From positions 1 through 5,454 of the forward strand of contig CAYZQE010000120.1 in NCBI GenBank assembly GCA_964480635.1: a stretch of DNA of 5,454 nucleotides, read 5' to 3'. The DNA is from CAYZQE01 sp964480635. Its GTDB lineage: Bacteria > Pseudomonadota > Gammaproteobacteria > GCA-001735895. Shown here piece by piece: positions 1 to 4,757 of this stretch. The position numbers and the translations under genes are program-made. The notes below the pieces were generated by a model. It saw nothing but the letters and a program-made list of their open reading frames with translations, searched no databases and was not told where the DNA came from. Numbering within the stretch: position 1 is the stretch's first letter; the number at the start of each line of letters is the position of its first letter.

Positions 1-69
1 CTGCAAAAACATGTCAAGTTTTTTTTGGACTTTATTTTAGGCGCGAGTAGTTACGATTTAACTAAATAA
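1..69 (+). CDS. Possible 3' end of a gene entering from the left (unidentified)
   Basis: Frame 1 is open from the first base to a TAA at 67-69 and encodes 22 residues beginning LQKHVKFFLDFILG and ending SSYDLTK. There is no start inside the window, so if real it is a C-terminal fragment. The pattern H-x-K-x-F-L-x-x-x-x-G followed by Tyr-Asp loosely resembles the middle of group 1 truncated hemoglobins (remembered wording AHQKAFLTYAFGG...YDG). A complete globin would continue about 50 residues, including the proximal haem histidine, and these are absent. It could therefore be a truncated globin pseudogene, the end of an unrelated protein, or a chance open frame. A 22-codon open frame proves little alone. 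Confidence 0.3.
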   Translation: MQKHVKFFLDFILGASSYDLTK

Positions 70-138
70 AACCAATTGCTCTCTTAATCATTTAATTTAC
101 CTACAAAGGTGAAAACTAATCGTAAGAGCCCAATTTTG

Positions 139-167
139 TTGACCATAATGACTGCCTTTGTTAAAAT
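139..167 (+). promoter_or_regulatory. Sigma70-type promoter of the leaderless hypothetical gene
   Basis: A -35 element TTGACC (139-144) and a -10 element TAAAAT (162-167) each match consensus at five of six positions and are separated by exactly 17 nt. Transcription would start about seven bases after the -10 box, around position 174, which is the A of the ATG of the downstream gene. This agrees with the absence of a Shine-Dalgarno sequence before that ATG. Upstream of position 139 I see only AT-rich sequence with no clear operator. Confidence 0.6.
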
Positions 168-173
168 CAATGC

Positions 174-491
174 ATGTTAAGAAACAAACCCATAGTTTAC
201 GAAGGTATACACAACGACAAGTTCGGTGGTATGACCCAATTAGGTCAAATCATTAAAGATGCTTGGGCGTTCCGCATAATTGAAGAAACTGAAACGTGTG
301 AAGGTTGGCCGTTACACAAAATAGAAGCCATTTGGGATAAGGTGCATGAGGCCAAGCATAAAGCAGGCCCCTCAGTGTCTTTTTGGCCAAAAGAGGTTCA
401 AGAGCGGCATGCACGTATTCATCAAGAAGCTGTGGTCGTTGCACGAGAGAAAGGCTGGAGTCCAAACTCCGATATTGTTGACGAATCTTAG
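174..491 (+). CDS. Hypothetical protein, 105 aa, probably leaderless
   Basis: The product is a 105-residue soluble protein with no signal peptide or membrane segment. I do not recognise a named domain. It reads as a structured protein: an N-terminal block NKPIVYEGIHNDKFGGM (residues 4-20), an amphipathic stretch LGQIIKDAWAF (23-33), an acidic ETETCEGW block (38-45, with the only cysteine at 42), and a charged helical C-terminal half containing WPKEVQERHARIH (71-83). I have an unconfirmed impression of similar proteins in sulfur-oxidising Gammaproteobacteria. The ATG at 174 is the first possible start after an in-frame TAA at 162-164. No Shine-Dalgarno sequence precedes it and the promoter predicts transcription starting on this ATG. 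The next in-frame ATG (231) would remove the distinctive N-terminal block. The gene is monocistronic, converging on the Crp/Fnr gene. No catalytic residues can be named. Confidence 0.72.
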   Translation: MLRNKPIVYEGIHNDKFGGMTQLGQIIKDAWAFRIIEETETCEGWPLHKIEAIWDKVHEAKHKAGPSVSFWPKEVQERHARIHQEAVVVAREKGWSPNSDIVDES

Positions 492-501
492 TGTTTCAAT
501 T

Positions 502-546
502 AAAAAAAGTTTGAGGCTTTAAATACCTCATTTTATAATTTTTTGA
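502..546. terminator. Bidirectional Rho-independent terminator between convergent genes
   Basis: The arms TGAGG (512-516) and CCTCA (526-530) form a 5-bp stem with a 9-nt loop. On the plus strand the stem is followed by a T-rich run (531-544). On the minus strand it is followed by AAC and then seven T residues, the complement of the A-run at 502-508. It begins 20 nt after the stop of the plus-strand hypothetical gene and lies about 65 nt beyond the stop of the minus-strand regulator, so it can serve both. The stem is short, so efficiency is uncertain. Confidence 0.55.
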
Positions 547-595
547 TTGCTTTTCTGATTAAATTAAAGCGCAGTGAAGAGTGTTACTAAACGAA

Positions 596-1270
596 TTAAT
601 GAGCAGACAGCTTTATAAGTTGCTCTAATTCGGTGATCTTAATTTTCCCTCGCGATAAAGATAAAATTTTCTGATACTTTAAATCTTGTAAAACACGAGT
701 GACTACCTCTCTTGCTGTGCCTACTTCTGCTGCAATATCTTGGTGAGTAATTGATAATGTTGATCCGTTAAGAGCTTGTTTACGGCATAAGAATTTAGCA
801 ATTCGCCTGTCTATTCGCTGAAAGGCCACTTCTTCAACAACAGTAATAACATCGGTTAGGCGTTGCGCGACTAAACCAAAGATAAATTGTTGCCATTCTT
901 TAGATTGTACGATCCATTCTCGAACGAATACTTCTGGTAAAACAACTATTTGAGAGTCTATTGCTGTTTTAGCGATGGCAGGGAATTTTTTACCACCAAG
1001 AATAGTTGATGCCGTTAAAATACAAGATTCTTCATCTTCAATATGATAAAGCGTAATTTCTTTACCCGACTCACTGACTTTATAAACTCTAATTAATCCA
1101 GATATTAGTAAAGGTAGGTCTGCGCTTATTTGGCCGTCATCACAAAGAATAGTGTTGGCGGGAACAGAAACTAATTGGCAGTGAGACTGTAGTTTATTTA
1201 AGAGGTGAGCATCATTATTAAAAAAAGGAAAAGCGCGTTGAAATTGAGCTAATTGCAGAGCGTTAAGCAT
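596..1270 (-). CDS. Crp/Fnr-family transcriptional regulator
   Basis: This 224-residue protein has the standard two-domain layout: a cyclic-nucleotide-binding-like beta-barrel (about residues 15-125), a long dimerisation helix (about 127-160, including VITVVEEVAFQRIDRRIAKFL) and a C-terminal winged helix-turn-helix (about 172-222). The HTH is seen in ITHQDIAAEVGTAREVVTRVL, with a recognition helix around 185-194 containing R187, E188 and R192. The barrel carries SGLIRVYKVSESGKEITLYHI and ESCILT (81-86). Cysteines are at 31, 43, 83 and 162, with no N-terminal FNR-type iron-sulfur cysteine cluster and no recognisable cAMP-binding arginine-serine pair, so the signal is unknown. It lies 31 nt downstream of the Mth938-type gene on the same strand and is probably co-transcribed with it. 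No Shine-Dalgarno sequence precedes the ATG. A 9-codon open frame overlaps the start, which might couple translation. Confidence 0.9.
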   Translation of the reverse strand: MLNALQLAQFQRAFPFFNNDAHLLNKLQSHCQLVSVPANTILCDDGQISADLPLLISGLIRVYKVSESGKEITLYHIEDEESCILTASTILGGKKFPAIAKTAIDSQIVVLPEVFVREWIVQSKEWQQFIFGLVAQRLTDVITVVEEVAFQRIDRRIAKFLCRKQALNGSTLSITHQDIAAEVGTAREVVTRVLQDLKYQKILSLSRGKIKITELEQLIKLSAH

Positions 1271-1301
1271 GGGAGTGATTTATTTTCATGTTAATTAACT
1301 G

Positions 1302-1667
1302 TTATAAAATAAACCCAACCACAACATCTCTGTCCTCAGCGACAAGGATATTAAATGTTCTGCAAGCGGCGTGATTAGCCATTACCTCTAAACCAATTTG
1401 ATGCTTCCCAAAAAAAGCATAGATTTCAGGCGTAGGAAATATTTGTTTAGCGCCTGTGCCTAGCAAGACCACTTGAGGGTTTAGCTCTAAAATTTGTTGG
1501 CAATGTTCTGTTGTAAAATCGTCTAATGAGTGTACTGGCCATTCTGTGAGTGTTGTCGGAGAGAGCAAAAAACTATTTTTATATTGTTTTTCGGACACGC
1601 TGATCGAATCATCCTCATAAGCGTTTATGGAATATAAGTGTGACGGACTGTTTTCGGCTAGAGGCAT
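1302..1667 (-). CDS. Mth938/DUF498 (NDUFAF3-like) domain protein
   Basis: This 121-residue protein fits the small single-domain Mth938-like family (DUF498/DUF598, PF04430), which in mitochondria includes the complex I assembly factor NDUFAF3. The diagnostic segments are present in order: VVLLGTGAKQIFP (residues 66-78), IGLEVMANHAACRTFNIL (91-108) and a hydrophobic C-terminus VVVGFIL. Bacterial members have no established biochemical function. There is no signal peptide or membrane helix, so it should be cytoplasmic. The ATG at 1667 gives a family-typical length, although no strong Shine-Dalgarno sequence precedes it. It is the first gene of a probable two-gene transcript with the Crp/Fnr regulator and is divergent from alaC. 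Confidence 0.85.
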   Translation of the reverse strand: MPLAENSPSHLYSINAYEDDSISVSEKQYKNSFLLSPTTLTEWPVHSLDDFTTEHCQQILELNPQVVLLGTGAKQIFPTPEIYAFFGKHQIGLEVMANHAACRTFNILVAEDRDVVVGFIL

Positions 1668-1820
1668 CTGTCAATTTTAAATGATATAAGATAGGTAAGG
1701 AAGCATTGATTCAGGCAGATACTCCTTTATGGAGCCAATAACAGTTGAAGCTATGGGCTGCTTATTAGATTAAAAGGCAATATATTTAGTTTAAAATTGC
1801 AGCTCTTGGCGATAGAACCC
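1668..1820. other. Divergent intergenic region, no gene seen
   Basis: This is most of the 181-nt gap between the minus-strand Mth938-type gene and the plus-strand alaC promoter. It contains no convincing coding frame. A weak inverted pair GCAAT (1777-1781) / ATTGC (1796-1800) and a short CTCC/GGAG hairpin near 1722-1734 are present but not strong enough to call operators. The minus-strand operon promoter must lie here or nearby, but no -35/-10 pair on that strand is good enough to mark. Confidence 0.5.
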
Positions 1821-1849
1821 TTGACAGTTTAGAGCCCGATGACTATGGT
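1821..1849 (+). promoter_or_regulatory. Sigma70-type promoter of alaC
   Basis: A perfect -35 TTGACA (1821-1826) is followed after 17 nt by TATGGT (1844-1849), which keeps the three most conserved -10 bases (TA and the final T). Transcription would begin near 1856, leaving a leader of roughly 29 nt before the TTG at 1885. This position argues against any alaC start at or before 1849. Confidence 0.5.
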
Positions 1850-1884
1850 TGTTTGCTTTAATTTACTACACGATAGCGCTTACC

Positions 1885-3075
1885 TTGAACGACGATTTCC
1901 CTAGAATAAAACGACTCCCTCCTTACGTCTTTAATATAGTCGGTGACTTAAAAGCAGAAGCGAGGGCAAGAGGCGAAGATATTATTGATTTTGGCATGGG
2001 AAACCCCGACCAAGCAACCCCCCAGCATATTGTTGATAAGCTGTGTGAAGCCGCGCAGCGTGGTGATACGCATCGTTATTCATTATCGCGTGGCATCCCA
2101 CGTTTAAGGCAAGCTATTTGCAATTGGTACAAGCGTAAATACGATGTAGATTTAGATCCTGAATCAGAAGCGATTGTTACCATAGGCTCTAAAGAGGGTT
2201 TAGCGCATTTGGCATTAGCAACTGTAGGGCCAGGTGATGCGGTTTTAGTGCCCAACCCATCCTATCCCATACATCCTTATGGCTTTGTTATTGCTGGGGC
2301 AGATATTCGCCACGTACCCTTTACGCCCGATGAAGATTTTTTTGAAGGCTTAGTGAAAGCGATTAAAGACAGTTGGCCTAAACCCAAAATGCTGGTGCTT
2401 AACTTTCCGGGTAACCCTACAGCGCAATGTGTTGAACTTGATTTTTTTGAAAAAGTGGTCGCTATCGCTAAAGAGCATCAAATTTGGGTAGTACACGATA
2501 TAGCGTATGCAGAGATTGTATTTGATGGTTATAAAGCCCCGTCAATTTTACAAGTAGAAGGCGCTAAAGACGTTGCTGTTGAATTTTATTCACTCTCTAA
2601 AACATACAATATGCCCGGTTGGCGTGTTGGTTTTATGTGTGGCAATAAAAAGCTTGTCAGTGCATTACAGCGCATGAAATCGTATATGGATTATGGCATG
2701 TTTACCCCCATTCAGGTCGCGGCAGTACATGCCTTAGAAAGTGATCAAACGGTTGTTGCAGAAATTCGCGACATGTATCAAGCCAGACGCGATGTACTTT
2801 GCAGTGGTTTGCATTCGATTGGTTGGATGGTTGATATCCCTAAGGCAACGATGTTTGTTTGGGCTAAAATCCCCGATCAATATGTTGATATGGGCTCTAT
2901 TGAGTTTTCAAAATTATTACTCACTGATGCAAAAGTTGCGGTGTCACCCGGCATAGGGTTTGGTGATTATGGTGATGGCTATGTGCGTTTTAGTTTAATT
3001 GAAAATGAGCACAGAACCCGCCAAGCCATTCGCGGCTTACGTGATATGAACATGTTCAGTAAAGAAGCTGAATAA
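1885..3075 (+). CDS. alaC: Glutamate-pyruvate aminotransferase AlaC
   Basis: This is a cytoplasmic PLP-dependent class I/II aminotransferase that makes alanine from pyruvate with glutamate as amino donor. It matches E. coli AlaC (YfdZ) closely in remembered sequence: RIKRLPPYVFNI, GEDIIDFGMGNPD, THRYSLSRGIPRLR, AIVTIGSKEGLAHL, VLVPNPSYPIHPYG, NPTAQCVELDFFEKVVA and VSPGIGFGDYGDGYVRFSLIEN. With the TTG start at 1885 the protein has 396 residues. The PLP-binding lysine is K239 in SLSKTYNMPGWRVGF, with N177 (GNPTA), D205 and Y208 (HDIAY) and the carboxylate-binding R368. The first in-frame ATG lies inside conserved sequence, so the start must be non-ATG. TTG 1885 gives MNDDFPRIKRLPPYVF, as expected for the family. 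A longer version from TTG 1849 would begin inside the promoter -10 box. No clear Shine-Dalgarno sequence precedes either. The gene is followed by hom after 155 nt. Confidence 0.93.
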   Translation: MNDDFPRIKRLPPYVFNIVGDLKAEARARGEDIIDFGMGNPDQATPQHIVDKLCEAAQRGDTHRYSLSRGIPRLRQAICNWYKRKYDVDLDPESEAIVTIGSKEGLAHLALATVGPGDAVLVPNPSYPIHPYGFVIAGADIRHVPFTPDEDFFEGLVKAIKDSWPKPKMLVLNFPGNPTAQCVELDFFEKVVAIAKEHQIWVVHDIAYAEIVFDGYKAPSILQVEGAKDVAVEFYSLSKTYNMPGWRVGFMCGNKKLVSALQRMKSYMDYGMFTPIQVAAVHALESDQTVVAEIRDMYQARRDVLCSGLHSIGWMVDIPKATMFVWAKIPDQYVDMGSIEFSKLLLTDAKVAVSPGIGFGDYGDGYVRFSLIENEHRTRQAIRGLRDMNMFSKEAE

Positions 3076-3091
3076 ACAAGACAAAAAATAT

Positions 3092-3108
3092 TTCTTCTAA
3101 TTGAAGAA
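3092..3108 (+). other. Small hairpin downstream of alaC
   Basis: TTCTTC (3092-3097) and GAAGAA (3103-3108) form a 6-bp stem with a 5-nt loop, starting 17 nt after the alaC stop. No T-run follows on the plus strand, so it is not a normal intrinsic terminator. It may be an RNA 3' end stabiliser or part of the hom leader structure. Confidence 0.35.
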
Positions 3109-3137
3109 GCAATATTCTAACTCTTTCTCCCATAAGG

Positions 3138-3180
3138 ATGCTCTGATTAAGTCTAAAATAATTGGACTTAATCAGAGCAT
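3138..3180. repeat. Near-perfect 16-bp inverted repeat with flanking 7-bp direct repeats
   Basis: Bases 3138-3153 (ATGCTCTGATTAAGTC) are perfectly complementary to 3165-3180. A T-G wobble at 3154/3164 extends the stem and leaves a loop of about 9 nt (3155-3163). The heptamer ATAAGGA occurs at 3132-3138 and again at 3181-3187, bordering the inverted repeat on both sides like a target duplication around a tiny palindromic insertion. No T-run follows on either strand, so this is not a standard terminator. It sits between alaC and hom and would be a stable structure in a joint transcript. Confidence 0.8.
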
Positions 3181-3219
3181 ATAAGGAGAAGGTGAATAAA
3201 TTTAAACAATTAATTCTTC

Positions 3220-3223
3220 GGAG
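3220..3223 (+). promoter_or_regulatory. Ribosome binding site that fixes the hom start
   Basis: GGAG (3220-3223) is 7 nt upstream of the TTG at 3231. This is ideal spacing and supports that codon over the in-frame GTG at 3192, whose GGAG (3185-3188) is only 3 nt away, and over the TTG at 3162, which lies in the hairpin loop. GGAGAA here can also pair locally with the preceding TTCT (3214-3217) in a small hairpin. Confidence 0.65.
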
Positions 3224-3230
3224 AAATACT

Positions 3231-4544
3231 TTGAAACCAGTCAATATCGGTTTATTAGGTGCGGGCACAGTAGGTGGTGGCACAGCACGTGTTTTATTAG
3301 AAAATGCATCAGAAATTGCACGTCGAGCAGGGCGCGATATTAAAGTCATTCATGCGGCAGCGCATGGTTTAGCGGCAGGTGAAAAACCAGAAGGCTTTGC
3401 TGACGTTATGATGACTGAAGATGCCTTTGACGTGGTTAACAACCCAGATGTTGATATTATTGTAGAGCTAATCGGTGGCTATAGCCCCGCTAAAGAGCTT
3501 GTGATGCAAGCGATAGAAAATGGCAAGCATGTGGTGACAGCCAATAAAGCATTGATTGCAATACACGGCACTGAGATTTTTGCAGCGGCACAAGCTAAAG
3601 GCGTTGTAGTCGCTTTCGAAGCTGCCGTTGCAGGTGGTATCCCCATTATTAAAGCACTTCGTGAAGGTCTTTCAGCTAATCGCATTGAATGGATTGCAGG
3701 CATTATTAACGGCACAGGCAACTTTATATTGACTGAAATGCGCGATAAAGGCCGTGATTTTGCAGACGTATTAGCGGAGGCTCAAGCGCTTGGTTATGCA
3801 GAAGCAGACCCAGAATTTGATGTTGAAGGCATAGATGCAGCGCATAAGTTGTGTATTTTATCGTCTTTAGCGTTTGGTGAGCCATTACAGTTTGATAAGG
3901 TATATACCGAAGGCATAAGCAAAATCAGTCAAGAAGATGTGACGTTTGCAGAAGAGCTAGGCTATCGCATTAAGCACTTAGGAATAACACGCCAAACAAA
4001 AAATGGAATTGAAATGCGCGTTCATCCTACGTTAATACCTGAAAAACGTTTAATTGCGAATGTTGATGGCGTGATGAATGCAGTATTAATACAAGCAGAT
4101 AGACTGGGGCCATCATTATACTATGGTGCAGGTGCAGGTGCTGACCCAACCGCTTCAGCCGTGGTTGCTGATATTGTTGATGTGACACGCTCATTAACCA
4201 CTGACCCTGATAATCGAGTACCTCATTTAGCATTTCAAGTGAATGAGATTAATAGCACTCGAATTTTAGACATGGAAGAGGTTGAAACGGCTTATTACCT
4301 ACGTCTACAAGTAGAGGATAAACCAGGTGTGATGGCGGATATTACTAAAATCATGGCAGATCAATCTATTTCAATTGAAGCGATTATTCAAAAAGAGCCC
4401 GAAGCGGATAAAGAAACGGCAATGATTATCATGTTGACGCAAACAATTGTAGAAGCAAAAATGAACCAAGCTATTCGTGATATCGAAGCGTTGGGTGAAG
4501 TACTGAGTGAGGTGACTCGCATTCGTGTGGAGACCTTAGGCTAA
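3231..4544 (+). CDS. hom: Homoserine dehydrogenase with C-terminal ACT domain
   Basis: This enzyme (EC 1.1.1.3) reduces aspartate 4-semialdehyde to homoserine with NAD(P)H, at the branch to threonine and methionine, in the cytoplasm. From TTG 3231 it has 437 residues, typical of monofunctional bacterial forms. The N-terminal Rossmann domain starts MKPVNIGLLGAGTVGGG (GxGxxG at 10-15). VVTANKALIA carries the conserved K106. The substrate domain has AGIINGTGNF (156-165) and the catalytic segment EADPEFDVEGIDAAHK, in which E191, D202 and K206 match the spacing of the yeast active-site Glu, Asp and Lys. An ACT domain (about 354-432, starting AYYLRLQVEDKPGVM) is the usual site of threonine feedback inhibition. 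There is no fused aspartate kinase domain. The gene is preceded by a structured leader and ends in a TAATG overlap with the phnA remnant. thrC, a common downstream neighbour, is not here. Confidence 0.95.
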   Translation: MKPVNIGLLGAGTVGGGTARVLLENASEIARRAGRDIKVIHAAAHGLAAGEKPEGFADVMMTEDAFDVVNNPDVDIIVELIGGYSPAKELVMQAIENGKHVVTANKALIAIHGTEIFAAAQAKGVVVAFEAAVAGGIPIIKALREGLSANRIEWIAGIINGTGNFILTEMRDKGRDFADVLAEAQALGYAEADPEFDVEGIDAAHKLCILSSLAFGEPLQFDKVYTEGISKISQEDVTFAEELGYRIKHLGITRQTKNGIEMRVHPTLIPEKRLIANVDGVMNAVLIQADRLGPSLYYGAGAGADPTASAVVADIVDVTRSLTTDPDNRVPHLAFQVNEINSTRILDMEEVETAYYLRLQVEDKPGVMADITKIMADQSISIEAIIQKEPEADKETAMIIMLTQTIVEAKMNQAIRDIEALGEVLSEVTRIRVETLG

Positions 4545-4654
4545 TGCCTGAGGCATTAGCAAACTGTCCAGAATGCAGTTCCATCTACACTTATATTGAT
4601 GGCATAGAAGCGATGACACTTAAGTCACAATTTGTTAAGTTAATAAAGTGCTAA
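4544..4654 (+). pseudogene. phnA: Internally deleted phnA/yjdM remnant (36 codons)
   Basis: The frame runs from an ATG overlapping the hom stop (TAATG) to TAA at 4652-4654. Residues 8-20 (CPECSSIYTYIDG) match the N-terminal zinc-ribbon start of PhnA/YjdM (E. coli CPKCNSEYTYED), and residues 18-32 (IDGIEAMTLKSQFVK) match the extreme C-terminus of the same family (E. coli IDGFGPMKLKSEFVK). Full-length members are about 110 residues, so roughly 75 residues are missing. The lost part includes the second CxxC of the zinc ribbon and nearly all of the C-terminal domain. The two halves join in frame at a shared Asp-Gly, consistent with deletion between short GATGG-type repeats. Purine-rich GGAG (4529-4532) and AGG (4538-4540) lie upstream, so it may still be translated with hom. 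PhnA/YjdM was named from the phosphonate locus but its physiological role is not clear. A functional microprotein is possible but less likely than a decaying gene. Confidence 0.8.
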
Positions 4655-4748
4655 AATCGTTTACCTGATTAGTAATGTAAATAATACACAAAAAAATTGC
4701 TACTACTTGTTTTTATAGCAACTAAAATTCTAACAATAAAAAAGTCTT

Positions 4749-4752
4749 GGAG
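4749..4752 (+). promoter_or_regulatory. Ribosome binding site of the ExbB-family gene
   Basis: GGAG (4749-4752) lies 5 nt before the ATG at 4758 and is the clearest Shine-Dalgarno sequence paired with an ATG in the window. It settles the start. The AT-rich spacer before it (4655-4748) has no promoter good enough to mark. Confidence 0.7.
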
Positions 4753-4757
4753 ACATT

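Noticed and set aside
159..171. TTGTT-AAA-ATCAA as a possible FNR box before the 105-aa gene
   Set aside because: The spacing is one base short of the FNR consensus and the left half-site mismatches. The bases are better explained by the -10 box.
549..570. GCTTT/AAAGC inverted repeat downstream of the Crp/Fnr gene
   Set aside because: Five AT-rich pairs with a 12-nt loop and no T-run. The 512-530 hairpin is the better terminator.
1777..1800. GCAAT...ATTGC partial palindrome upstream of alaC as an operator
   Set aside because: Only the outer five bases pair and the interior is AT-rich, so it is within what chance would give.
1845..1904. A 19-residue ATG frame (starting MVVCFNLLHD) overlapping the alaC start in another frame
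   Set aside because: Its ATG sits inside the predicted -10 box, it has no ribosome binding site, and it stops within alaC. Its ERRF resemblance to the E. coli AlaC N-terminus is too short to claim a frameshift.
3056..3349. Minus-strand open frame across the alaC-hom spacer
   Set aside because: It overlaps the conserved N-terminus of hom and the hairpin, and its translation shows no recognisable domain. It is a shadow frame.
4027..4233. Minus-strand open frame inside hom
   Set aside because: It lies entirely within conserved hom coding sequence, with low-complexity translation and no ribosome binding site.
4697..4721. TTGCTA/TAGCAA hairpin with an adjoining A-run upstream of the ExbB-family gene
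   Set aside because: The T-run lies on the minus strand only, where no gene needs terminating. The stem is 6 bp with a 13-nt loop, so it is too weak to call.
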